From positions 24,803,001 to 24,863,000 of the forward strand of contig NC_079885.1 of assembly GCF_029227915.1 (NCBI RefSeq): DNA of 60,000 nt. The letters run 5' to 3'. This DNA is from Hydractinia symbiolongicarpus (lineage: Eukaryota > Cnidaria > Hydrozoa > Anthoathecata > Hydractiniidae). Below, piece by piece: positions 14,601 to 25,400 of the stretch. A model generated the notes under the pieces. The model was not told the origin of the DNA. It saw only the letters and a program-made list of their open reading frames with translations, and ran no database searches. Numbering within the stretch: position 1 is the stretch's first letter; each line of letters begins with the position of its first letter. A program made the position numbers and the translations under genes.

Positions 14601-14720
14601 TGTTTAACTTTGGATTGATATTTTTATTCTTGTAAGCAAACCGTCTTCTAGGTGAATCTTTTTTATATTTTGTTTAGAAACGATTTTCGAAAGGAAGACA
14701 TTCAAAGATTAAAGTTGTAA
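2616..14720 (+). CDS. COG4: Conserved oligomeric Golgi complex subunit 4 (5'-partial, 28 exons)
   Basis: COG4 is a subunit of the COG tethering complex, which captures retrograde vesicles at the Golgi. I joined 28 GT-AG exons in one frame: 2616-2698, 3485-3599, 3684-3734, 3848-3898, 4184-4259, 4869-4986, 5271-5346, 5422-5476, 6266-6367, 6540-6577, 7230-7298, 7975-8030, 8142-8238, 8440-8479, 9025-9143, 9475-9560, 10056-10112, 10341-10412, 10653-10737, 11225-11287, 11887-11940, 12091-12144, 12334-12426, 13074-13157, 13547-13648, 14239-14367, 14453-14544, 14678-14720. They sum to 2160 nt, or 719 residues plus stop. The product follows animal COG4 throughout: KVRELDLAK and DDILDLK near the N-terminus, [11 protein letters not shown], then [39 protein letters not shown] and a terminal RLKL. 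The human protein is about 785 residues, so roughly 55 N-terminal residues are missing, probably on an exon I could not find or left of the window. The donor after 14367 (gtgcga) is weak. Confidence 0.96.
3933..4058 (-). mobile_element. Helitron-like short element, degraded 5' end, in a COG4 intron
   Basis: The minus strand ends in CTAG at 3936-3933 followed by T, preceded by a decayed form of the family hairpin (GTGGATTTATCCA core). The internal CGCAAAATGGTA and TACGTCTGTC blocks are shared with the copy at 39704. The TC start has mutated, so the 5' limit is approximate. Confidence 0.6.
6601..7222 (+). repeat. 15-copy minisatellite of about 42 bp in a COG4 intron
   Basis: Each unit holds a T-run, GATTTTTATAATGTTAAC, TTAGTTGTAAAAGCA. 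I count 15 copies between the exon ending at 6577 and the exon starting at 7230. Copies 4-5 and 11-12 share the same variants (TTATAAAAG, TTTCTATGATG), so the array grew partly by block duplication. The real acceptor at 7229 uses the T-run following the last unit. Confidence 0.95.
7383..7832. mobile_element. Inverted-repeat DNA element (MITE) in a COG4 intron
   Basis: The ends are CAGGGTGCCCACC at 7383 and its near complement GGTGGTCACCCTG ending at 7832. TACCT flanks both sides as a possible target duplication. The interior carries repeated CCTACAATCTCCTAC and CATACAAA blocks and no coding frame. CAGGGTG-type ends suggest a cut-and-paste DNA transposon derivative; the superfamily is not settled. 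Confidence 0.6.
9917..10041 (+). repeat. 24-bp minisatellite before COG4 exon 10056-10112
   Basis: About five copies of a 24-bp unit (TATTATTGAAGATATATTCTGGTG with small changes and indels) end about 15 bases before the acceptor at 10055. It creates a spurious repetitive frame that is not a gene. Confidence 0.85.
12738..12780. repeat. Perfect 14-bp hairpin in a COG4 intron
   Basis: AAAGAATTAACCTG (12738-12751) is matched exactly by CAGGTTAATTCTTT (12767-12780) across a 15-base loop. It may be the centre of an old fold-back element; no wider arms are clear. Confidence 0.7.
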
Positions 14721-14844
14721 TTAATTTCACCCCCTATTTATTTATACGCACGCTTTTTTTTGGTATCATCATCATTTTTGTAGAAGATACACACGAATAA
14801 TTTCACACGTTGTATTTGTTGTTTCTCTATGAACGCAAGCGCGT

Positions 14845-15110
14845 GGCGTGGCGCGTGGCCTTGTGGTTATGGAGTTCGCTTCGTAATCACAAGGTCCGTG
14901 GTTCGGTCCACAGCGCGGACATGTTTAGAAAATGCCTTTTTCACAGCTACGGGTCTACCCATGCCATGTGAGGGAAATTGGGTAGTTATTACCGGTGCAT
15001 ACTTAATGCATACATTCCGAACACAGGACCCACATTGATAACAGTGTTTCCAACACTGAAGTGGCTATCCTGTACAAATATTCGGAATAATAATAATAAT
15101 AATAATAACA
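14845..15110 (+). mobile_element. tRNA-derived SINE
   Basis: A pol III A box-like TGGCCTTGTGG (14856-14866) and a B box-like GGTTCGGTCC (14900-14909) lie 33 bases apart within a tRNA-like head. A non-tRNA body follows and the element ends in an (AAT)n tail at about 15086-15107. The 5' limit is approximate and I could not fix a target-site duplication. It sits just downstream of COG4 in the same direction. Confidence 0.7.
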
Positions 15111-15874
15111 TAACCTTCTTGCTAGGTTTACTGTGCGTTTGGGTACAATCTTGGACATAAATTAGTGGACAAGTATTAACATTTAACACCCCCTTCCCCC
15201 GTACTCAGTGTTGCAGCCAAAACAGTAATTGAACATTCAAAATTCAACCTTGAAGTTAGTGGGGGGGAGGGGGAAATTGAAAAGTCCATACACATTTTGT
15301 CCAAGATTGTAGTGTGTAAAATATGTTTTTAAGTATTTCAGAGCAGCAAATTTACAAATTCCTTCGGTATAAATAATTTGGACAGGAAAAAAATAATTAT
15401 TTGGAAATAATGATTTTCATGAATATTTACTTTCATTTGACTCCTTCCGCTGGCTATAGTTTTTGGAATTTTTTTTTCAATAAGACAAAGTTTTTATCGG
15501 ACATAATTTGTTCGAAAAAAAATCTAAATATAGTACTGATATTGTCACTTTCGTACCATGTACTTTTTAATCAATTTATGAGAATCTGAATTCCTCCAGC
15601 AAAACACCTGGAAACAAGTTACTAAATTTATTGCTACACGGATAATTAACTTTTTTTCTTTTCCAACTAATGCAACGTAGACAATCGTCTTTTTTATTTT
15701 ATTTTAATATGCTTCTCTGGATACATATGCAAAACATGTAATCTGAACCAACCATTATTTCAATGCTTTGTTCATATTTTGTGACAACATGAGACACACA
15801 AAAGAGCGTACGATGTGTATCTAGACAACCGAACATGTTTTCTTGGATGAAACAGTTGTATCCATCGTAAGCTA

Positions 15875-15974
15875 GAATTTCCTCAACCTCGATCCCAGGG
15901 CCTGTAGCTTTTTTTGGTTTCATCCTCATATCAAAAAACGCTACAGGCCCCTGGGTTCGAGGTTGGAATTTCTT
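15875..15974. mobile_element. Palindromic MITE with 9-bp flanking duplication
   Basis: Arms CAACCTCGATCCCAGGGCC and GGCCCCTGGGTTCGAGGTTG fold over a short T- and A-rich centre. GAATTTCCT precedes the left arm and GAATTTCTT follows the right arm, a 9-bp duplication with one mismatch. Nine-base duplications are typical of Mutator-like elements, eight of hAT. A related copy lies at 18873-18975. Confidence 0.7.
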
Positions 15975-17916
15975 GTGCACAAACCGCACGCATGATTGTG
16001 TGGCTGTCGCTCTGTTGTGTCGTTATTTGCTCGAATGTGTTGTCTGTTTGGAAAAGTTACTCAATTTTGAAACGTTGTTTTACAGATCTTTTATCTTGGA
16101 CAAACAAGAAAGAAAGTGTACTTTCCACGCTCCCTGGAAACCCGTGGTTGCCAAAACTCGTTCTTATGCCATATTGCAGTCTTTCTGGGAACAGAAAGGA
16201 AGCCTAAAAACAAGGTTGCCTGTTACAATTTTTTACAATTAAGCAAAAAAGTAATAAACGAACTCTGAAATTCTTTTTCTTCTTTTAATATTTCTCTTAC
16301 TAGTTTCTCGATGTTCCATGTCAAAATCAGGAAGGAGTTTAATATCCAGCATAAGGATAAAAATACACAGGGTGGTAGTGATGATCAATTTCAGCTGCAA
16401 ACACACTTTGTTCTGTTTTGTCCATATATTTTCCGATGTTGGAGCAACATGTCAGTGTTAACTTTCTTCATCATAGAAGCAATGACATATTATAGAGCGT
16501 GTCTCCTTGGAACGGCTATAAATTATGAAACTAAAGCCTGGAGGACCCAAGCAATAATTCTCAGGCGCATGCAACGCAATTTTTCGCATGCGTCTGAAAT
16601 ATCGCTCGTGTAACCACCACGCTGTATGCAGTGCAACGTTTTACAAACTTTGTGTTTAACAATAGCCTAGTTAACTAAGCTTTTTTGCCGAGCATATAAA
16701 AATTTAGCTTCAGTTGTTTAGACACAAACAAATGTCAGAGCAAATCCATAAAATTTAAATTCACCTCATAGCAAAGCCCGAATGAAAAAACCAATGTGCA
16801 CAAAATTGGTCCTGTCACATCTTACCCTGTTAAATAATACAACAATTAATTATATTTGTAAATTAATGTTCGGGTAAGTGAGGCCATTCGCGCTCAAACA
16901 AAAAGGATTTTCCGATTTTGCAGAAAATCAGAAGAAAATAGAATAGTAAAGAATAATGGAATTAACCAATCCAAAAGCGCGGTCAGTATTCTGACCCCAG
17001 GAAAATCGTTTGAGACCAAAAGTGTAATTTTCCCGCCTTAACTATTCCGATTTCCTGATGGTAAAAAAAAGTTTTTTCTGGCTAGTTTAATATAAACAAG
17101 TAAAGTGTTAGGTTGTGCTAATTTTAGGTAAGAACTTTGGACTTAACTTTTGTGTAATGGGCTTTAGATATTCATAGTATTGCGCTTTCTTTTCTCATCT
17201 GAAAACTGTATTCTAAGGGGATTAAAATCCTGACTCTGTGGTTTTATACTAATAAGTTTACTTCCTTTCTTTGTATCAAACAAACAACCCCCTCCTACTT
17301 ATGTTTTATATACTGAAGATTGATTTGCGTTGTTTATAAATATCACTTAAACGAGTATTAAAAAGATAATGGTATTCGGTATTGCAAGTAAGATTCATCA
17401 GAAACGTATTAACCAGAAAACTTATTTCCTGATTTATTTGTAGAAATATCATTGCAACATGTAGTATTTAAAAAATAATTATTGCATGGTTATTAGTCAT
17501 GATTTGAAACCCATAATGCGGTTTTCATTACTAATGAAAACGTCCTCGAGATGAAGTTTAAGTTTCATTAAGGAAGTTATTTGACGTTATTATCAATTTT
17601 TAAACTATGGAACTCCCAAGAATTAAAGACAACAACGTGTTTTAATGAAGATACCGTTTACATGAAGTTTTGTGATGGCAGCGAAATGAAATTTCTTATT
17701 TATGTCTTTGTTAAAATTTTGATGGGTTAGCATAATTTCGTGCGAAATAATAAAATGACATTTTAATTCATTTTCAAATATTCATGTTGCAACCCCCACA
17801 ACACTTATAAAAACAGTCCACGTAAACAAGACAAGATTTCATTGCGATTTGCATTTGAGTACATCACTCCGGGCCCTACCCTAAACTCCAAATATCCTTT
17901 CATATCATTGAAAATA

Positions 17917-18096
17917 CAGTGGAATCTCTATATCTCGACTACTCTCTATCTCCAACTTCTCTCTATCTCCAACTAAAGTCTCGGTCCCTTTGTGGTCCAC
18001 CTAAGGTATTTTCCTTTCTTTATCTCCACTGAAAGTGATAATATACCGAGACTTTAGTTCGAGATAGAGAGTAGTCGAGATAGAGAAATTCCGCTG
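17917..18096. mobile_element. pogo/Tigger-like MITE, 180 bp
   Basis: It begins CAGTGGAATCTCTATATC after TA and ends GAGAAATTCCGCTG. Long arms (CTCGACTACTCTCTATCTC on the left, GAGATAGAGAGTAGTCGAG on the right, plus an inner AAAGTCTCGG / CCGAGACTTT pair) can fold. CAGTGGAA termini and a TA target suit pogo-type Tc1/mariner elements. The 3' TA has become CA. Confidence 0.65.
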
Positions 18097-18435
18097 CATC
18101 TGTTCAGTCATTGTCGTTAAATAGTATAAATATTATCATGTCATGAACAAGCGAGTTTATACTACTCGTAGTAAACTCTTGAAAATGATTGGTTTTAATA
18201 CTATAAATGTTGTCTACAAGATAAAAAACCACAGTTTATACACAGCTTGTTCAAACGGTTTAAATTTTCTTATTATTTAATAAGTTGTCTTTCTTAACCT
18301 TATCTCTTCTATAACTCCGCATTGAATTCATGGAGTGATAAGCTAACTTTGACTTCCTGTCTTTTTTTAATTAAAAAAAAACATCCCACGGGTTATTTTA
18401 GTTGAAGAAACATATAAATGTGCATTAGAGTTAAA

Positions 18436-18547
18436 CTAGTCAGTGGCCCGTGGAAAAATCCACAGGTTCACTCGTCCTTTTTTGTACCAGATTTTTTGTA
18501 CCACATTTTACATGACAAACAGACATATACGAGTATTATAATATAGA
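18436..18547 (-). mobile_element. Helitron-like short element
   Basis: The minus strand starts TCTATATTATAATACTCG and ends with the hairpin GTGGATTTTTCCAC and CTAG, followed by T. It has the same 112-114 bp size as the copy at 39704. The 5' flanking base is T rather than the expected A, a small departure. Confidence 0.65.
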
Positions 18548-18872
18548 AAGTTATGAAACAAAATTTTCTTCTTTTTTTAGTCAAATACTTTCTAGAATAG
18601 TTCCTCAGTCGTGTATATATACTGCTATGTTGAAGGGTCTGAGATTGAGTTTAAGTTCTCGCATCACGTTATGCACCGCTGTGACTGGGCGTAAGGTCAT
18701 AAATAATCCCTTTTCTCTACAAAAACCAGATGGGCTTGACGAAAAAAATCGTTTTTCGAACGGATATTTCCATTGTAAATAACGAACTAAATGAAATCCA
18801 GATTTCAAATTTGACTTAAACCACTAAGAATCCTTCACAACCGTTCACACATGTTACCGTTTGATGTCCAGG

Positions 18873-18975
18873 CGCAACCTCGTTCCCAAGGCTTTTTGTC
18901 TCTTATATGCGCTGCGCTTATTGATCTGTCCAATATACAAAAAGAGACAACAGGTCCTGGGGTCCTGGCTCGGTA
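18873..18975. mobile_element. Second copy of the palindromic MITE family, degraded
   Basis: The left arm GCGCAACCTCGTTCCCAAGG is followed by CTTTTTGTCTCTTAT, with the complementary AAAAAGAGACAACAGG on the right. The outer right arm has decayed to GGTCCTGGCTCGG and no flanking duplication remains. Confidence 0.6.
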
Positions 18976-19392
18976 TAGTACAAAATACAGCGAATTCTTA
19001 TGTTTGTCAAGAGAATTTTTAAGCTTTATCAATATTTACATTCGTATATATTTCAATTCGATATTTGACGTCAAATATTAACTGAATTATTCAAACTTCC
19101 CTGGTTTCTATACGTGCTTCACAAAAATTCACAGAAAGCAAGTTATAAAATGAAATATTTGAACAAAAACTGTAATATCATTTTTAAACATTCTTATTAT
19201 ACTATAAAAAATAATTTACTTAAAATTACAACTTGTAAAAAAATCATATATTGCGGTACAAATTTGTGAAAAAGTTTCTCTTCCGCCCATACACACTGAA
19301 CAAAGTTAAGTTGTCTCGAGCAATAGATTATAGTCAGCCTTTAAAGATGTACTTTCATGGAAAGTGTGGGGTATAGCAAATTTTATCATGCG

Positions 19393-22315
19393 TCAACAAA
19401 CATCGGATTTTCGAATTGATTCCCGCACAATTGAGCAGTATGAGTTCATGACTCGATTCGAGTAACCTTGTAGAGATGATCCTTTTGTCATCAGAAGTTG
19501 TGCACATTCAAAGTGTCCTGCACATATCGCATAATGCAGAGCTGGCCAGCCTGCATGGTCTAATTCGTTTATATCAACACCCACATCAATCAATGTCTTT
19601 AAGAGTTCAATATTTCCTTCTCCTGCTGCTACGTGTATTAATGGAAGAGTTCTGGTATGATCTAAATCAATATCCACTTTGCCATCAGACCATATGTCAA
19701 AAGAACGCTTTGGTACTCTAAAGTCAATAAAGAAACATAAGAAAATGATTCTTAAATTATAATATTCTCTTATAAGTAAGATGCAGAGAAGTATCGACAT
19801 AACAGCCCTGTAAAAAAATAATTTTCGAAGCTATATTTTATTTTGGAAAAGGCAAAAAGCCCTGGTAACGTTGTTGTATTTTAGTGTATCTTACATCATC
19901 TGATATTTTTATCCAAATTTTCACATTTCTAAAATGACACACTTTAATGCCATTACTAATTGCTGGGGAAATTATGAATAAAATAAGGGAACTATTTTAA
20001 TGTGTGATACAACAAACTTAAATTTTGTGGTAAGATGACTGCGCGTCGTAATCGATATTGACAACCGCAAAATTTATCAACCTACGTTCGGTTAGATAAC
20101 TCATGCAAGGTGAGAATATACAAATTTAAATCCCAATTATCTAAATAGAGTCAAATATCAAATAAGCTGGCTAAATCTTGAGCTTTGAAGTGAATGAGCC
20201 GATTCTCTATTTAGATTTTACAGATAAGCGAGTTTAAAAACAAAAAAGCGAAACTGTGTGTTATATAAACTTCGTCGATAAAACTTTCCGTTAGCAAGGA
20301 AATCTTTATAGTTTAACCCGTACCCACAAAATTATTTTATAACAAGTTTCCTTTAATCACCTCCTGCTGTCGGAACTTAAAGTTTATTTTGGCGTTTCAA
20401 GGATGCATTAAGTGCTAAACTAACAAAAACAATAACTTGATATCAGGATGTAGCCGCTTTTAACTTGATCTTTTTGTAGTAGAAAAATTTATGATACGTC
20501 GCTTAAGAAGTAATAAAAATATATCTTATCGTTTTAAAACATCCTTGACAATAACGGTTTTTAGCGATTAAACGCGGGCACATTCGTACTTCCTTAAACT
20601 AGTAAATTTAAGCTATTCTCATGATTTTTTTTAAATAACTCATAAGTTTCCTCTACATATAACCTATAGAAAATTTTTTATAGAAAATACTTACATTTTG
20701 TCGACCTCTTGAATAGCATCCTCTGAATCAGGGCCGATGTACGATGATCTTCTATCATAATCGATCGAGCGAGTTCGCCTTTGAAACATTTCTTTTCTCG
20801 TTAAAGAGTCACTTCGTTTTTTTATCGATCCACTTTCAATTGAACTGGTACTGTTATTTCTTGAGAGAATAAAACTCGTTCGAGGGCTGTGATTGGGACT
20901 GCCTCCAAATTCCGTGGAACCCTTTCTATCTTTTTTTATTTTGTTTTTTATAATTCCCCAAGTTGACTTTTTGTCGGTATTATTATTCTCGTCCGGGGAA
21001 ATATTCGGATTTTCGGGAACGCTATTTTTACGTTGTTCGGATTTTTTCCTCGTTCCAACAACAGCACGAAAGGTTTCTGTAAGGCTGATTTTTCGTTCAG
21101 TGGAACTGTTTTTTCTATCTCCAGTGCTCAATTTTCTATCATGAGAACTTAATTTTCTTTCAGTGGAATATTTTCGATCTTGCATTTGTTGGCTGAGTTT
21201 TCTTTCTTGCAAGCTTGCTTTTCGTAAATTCATTTGATTCACTTGTAAACTCGTTTTCTCTTGCAGACTCGTTTTTCTGGTCTGCGTTTTATTATCTTGT
21301 AAGCTGAGTTTGCGATCCTGATTTGATTTTTTATTGTTATATGAATTTTTTTTTAACTCTTGGTAACTCATTTTTCGATTACTCGCTGCACTTTGATCAT
21401 GTAAACTTAATTTTCTATCATTAAGATCTTGAACCATGTCTCCTTCGTGCGACTTTTCAGACGCGTCACTAAATACAGAGATCTTTCTTCTTCTCTCTTC
21501 ATGTGTATTCAGATTCGGCGGACAGGATACCTTTCGTTGATGTAAAGGCGAGGATTTTTCTGTTGTTTTGTATTGTTCAACATCATCGTATTTATTTTCA
21601 CCGTTATGCTCATCTTCAAATTGTTTCTTATATCGATACTCTTCTTTTTTGAACGATTCCTCTAGCTGAAACCTCACTTTGTTAGCAGCCTCCTCCACGG
21701 AGCTATTTCTACGCCGTAAATTATATTCATCTTCACGTATTACGCCAACTAAAGCTTTTCTGTTTATTACCTCTGGGGCGGAGACACGTCGATTACATTC
21801 AGATACTGATTTGACTTGAAACGAAAGCTCTGGACTGTTTGGTGGACTCTCACTTGCAGTATAGCTGTCGCCGCATGATGGTAAACTGTCAGCATCAGAA
21901 CCAAGGTCCTGTTCAGATATGTGTATCGCCTCGAGGCTGCTGTCTCCTTGAGAGAAAGGCGATGACGCGAGACTTGAGGTGTTACCATACGGTATCTCAC
22001 CTTCGTTGACCATTATTTTGTTTTTACATTGCGGTGGAAATGTTGGTCGTTGATCTTGGTCTAAAAATAAAAAAAAAATAAAAAAAATAAGACTAAAAAC
22101 ACATGAAAATACAATTCTGCTATGATATATTAACTCTGCTATGATATATCAACTTTGTAAAGTTTATTATCAAAAAAATAACAAAACCCAGTATGTTTTT
22201 TTGACACAATACTCCTCCACATATAGTAATACATAGGACTTCCATTATATTTACCTCGCCTTCGTTTCCCGCTTGGAACTCGCACAGGTGCGCACCAAAA
22301 CACTAAATTTCTCAT
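19393..22315 (-). CDS. Ankyrin-repeat protein with candidate PP1-docking motif and an array of R-K-x-S sites
   Basis: Three exons on the minus strand: 22315-22255, 22060-20695 and 19717-19393. The splice sites are GT-AG (gtaaat, then gtaagt) and phases match, giving 583 residues. The start is the ATG at 22315; the GTG four codons upstream is not needed. Residues 1-475 look disordered, rich in Ser, Lys, Arg and Gln. Residues 148-151 are KVRF, which fits the RVxF docking motif for protein phosphatase 1. Nineteen R-[RK]-x-S motifs occur, 13 of them between about residues 236 and 367 (repeated RKLS, RKAS, RKTS and RKIS); these are typical PKA or CaMK-type targets. The last exon encodes about two ankyrin repeats, near residues 499-530 and 531-562, with GNIELLKTLIDVGVDIN and HAGWPALHYAICAGH. 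A PP1 regulatory subunit of the PPP1R27 or MYPT type is possible, but I do not recognise an orthologue. The splice-consistent structure is firm; the PP1 role is inference. Confidence 0.85.
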
Positions 22316-22424
22316 GACTATATTCACGAAATTTCTAATGCATGTATCGCTGTCACTTTTAAAATCGCTCTCTTACTTCGTGTCTCTGGTATCACGAAAT
22401 AATTACCCTGTCTCCGTTATGCTC

Positions 22425-22453
22425 TGATTATATATAAAAATTTGCATACGTCA
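22425..22453 (-). promoter_or_regulatory. Candidate core promoter: CRE half-site, octamer and TATA-like box
   Basis: Read on the minus strand, upstream of the ankyrin-protein start at 22315, there are in order TGACGTA (22453-22447, a CRE/ATF-like site), ATGCAAAT (22447-22440, an octamer) and a TATATATAA-type box (about 22438-22429). A TATA box here would place transcription start near 22400 and give a 5' leader of roughly 85 nt. In DNA this AT-rich, a TATA match alone means little; the tight order of three elements facing the gene is the support. Confidence 0.35.
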
Positions 22454-25400
22454 TTCCCCTGTTCCATATATGGACAGGCACTTGTAGTGAAAGAAAAAAA
22501 ATTGAAGCGACATTTTGTGCGTTCATACATTCTGAACTGCCATTACAACTGTAACGACTTCTCTTTAAAGTCATTTGTTTTTTTTAAAAGCTGAGACATC
22601 GGAACAACAAAATGCATATCCCTTCCGGATGTGCAGTAATCAATCATAAACAGTTATTATAAGATATCTTATTCACTGACTATGTGCAGGAAGCTTAGTT
22701 GTGTTGATAGAAGAGAAGCTACCTCACGTATAGTTTTATTCAAGTGTTCTTAGAGAAGTTGTTGTTTAACAAACAAACAAATCCACTCACAAAAATAGCT
22801 ATCTACTTCTGATCCGTAAAACGTTATCTCATGCAGTGTAAAAAATATGATTTCATCTTTGTAAAAACTTTGTACATCTTTGCTACCATTATGGAAATCA
22901 ACCTAATGACGACGAGTGCGATATTGTAGAATGACAACATATTCGTTTGACGTAACGCTATAGCAAAGAGGACACACAGTAATTTTTTTAGTCACCAGGT
23001 AAACGCGTGGTTAGGTAATCTTCTATAATAGCTACTTCACTTTAGATAATATATTTTTTTTAATTAAATGAGTGGGATCAAAATGAGGTTTTCCACTGGC
23101 AACTAACTCAACTCTCCTGACTCATAAATGATTTTGCATTCTTGTCAAAAATATTTGGCTGTAAGGAGACCACAAAATTCTCACCTAACCCAAGTTTTAA
23201 CATGACTAGACAATCTTGGCCGTATATACGAAACTTAACAACGTTACAAAAGTATTCAGTAATCTATGATTGTCTATTCATTGTCCATTGATGGAACCAC
23301 ATCATAGTTTAAGCATTACATTCCGTGATTTATCTTTTGCATCATATCTTAACTTGATTTTTTATATTTTTCTTTTGCCATTCAAGCGGATTTCAACTTA
23401 CTTCGATTAGTCGATGCTTAGATATAACAAGCCAACTATATGCTTTGCAATTTCTACATTATAGATTTAAAAACATTTGACTACTTGCTTACTTGCTAAG
23501 ATACAATAGGAGAAAAAAAGAGATGAGTGCAAAATATTATTAGAAATCCAAAGATCACGTACGACTAGTAATATGGCTCACAATGTTTGTGTATAATAGA
23601 GGCGGCATTATATACAAAAATTGTGAACCTTTAAAAGTTTACTTGTTACTGTTCAGAGATAGACGTCTTCATATAATAGGTTCAGATTCAAATTCTTAAA
23701 CAGTAGAAATTCTTAAAGAAGACATAGAAAGGGAATTTTATAGGCTGGTAACCTACCCTATACATACTCCAAAGTGAAAGTGTGTAGCAAGAAATCACTG
23801 GAGTGTTAATTAACTGACACTGTACAGCAATTTCGAAAATGACAAAAAGGTTGATTTGTATAAACAGAATAAGAATAGAATTGCTGGTGGTTAATTAGAT
23901 TGCGTTTGAGATAAACTTTGTCGCTGTTCTTTTTAATCTTGTTTCTTATCTCCTGTTGAAATCTCTTATCAGCATAAACATTGAAATACAAAAAATAGTA
24001 GTGCTTTTGTTTTTATTTTTTGATTGGCATAAAGTATAAGTTTAATGAAAAGAAGGATTAATAAGAAGAAAAATTGATTCATTTAATAGGGTTAATTTCC
24101 AGGATGCAATTAAATAAATGTAATGAGATTTTGGAAAGCTCAATTTTCATAATTAGCTATACAAGCTAGTTCCGTCTCCTTAGTAGTAAAATTTAATTCA
24201 TAGTAATGACTGCTGAACTACCATTTTGTTTATTCCACTTAACATTGATACAAAATTGTACGCAAAAATGTTCTAAACTTAAATCAAGAAAATCAGGTTT
24301 GAATCCAAATAATATTTATTATAAGTTAAACCCATCACATATATATCAAATTAAAGCATTTTCACAACATTAAAATATTTGTTTTCATGAAGGTCACATG
24401 ATGACAACAGTAAATTGGTGATTACTTTAGAACTTAAAAATTTTTGTATTTTTTAAGGTTAAACTTTTTTTCTGCATGACATAGCTCAACTATGAATGGC
24501 GTTCAATGCAGCATGAAATAAACCCGGATTGGATACTGTACTATGAAACTCACGAAACTCACGTAATTTTGGAAAACGGGTAAAATAGGGCTAACAATCT
24601 TGAGCCTTACTGTGAATAAAATGTACCATAAAATGGTGAATTTGGGGTGAAAAATTGGTGCATTTGTTTGTTCCGTGTCTAATTTGAATGACACTTATAT
24701 CCGAGAGCTGTCAATGGCAACCGAGACAACACAAAATTACGAACAGGAAAAAACATGCAGTAAGTATGCAGATATCTTTTAGTACTTCTTAAAACTTTTA
24801 AGAATTTAATATATATATAAGATAAAATAGATAAATAAATAAATAAATAAAACAAAGAGAAAAAGAAAAAGGATAGAAAGATAGAGCTGCCATCGTCAAA
24901 AAGCTTTTGCAGTCGAAATAAATTGCTGCTTTCCTCACGAGGCGACAGAAACTTTTCACACGTAAACGGACAGGATTGTAAACAAAATTGAACCGGAATA
25001 ATTCAATCTCAAAGTTATTCATGAAAACGGAAAACAAAATCTTTTAACTACCCAACAACAATCTTCTCCATTGCATCAGAATCCACGTTGAAATTTTTTG
25101 AAGTTAAGATTTTGTTCATTTTTAAAGGGAACTTTAACAGTAAGTTTTAGGCAAATATTTTAAGCTTGGGACATTCCATAACTGTTGATATTTTTTGTCA
25201 CAAGATTTGCTTTCGTGATCAGTGCATCTTAAATTTCAGGATAAACTAAACCTACTAAGCCGGCAAATGTAAACATTAAATGAAGATAATAAAATACGTT
25301 CTCACGTTGCAAAAAGTTTAGCAGGAAACCGTTATTATAGTACCAGCCCTTATCGCATCTGCGGTACTGTATCAAACACAAACACAAGAAAAAACATAGA

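Noticed and set aside
15973-16242. Frame of 89 codons after the palindromic MITE
   Set aside because: No recognisable protein and no splice partner; it overlaps other frames of similar length.
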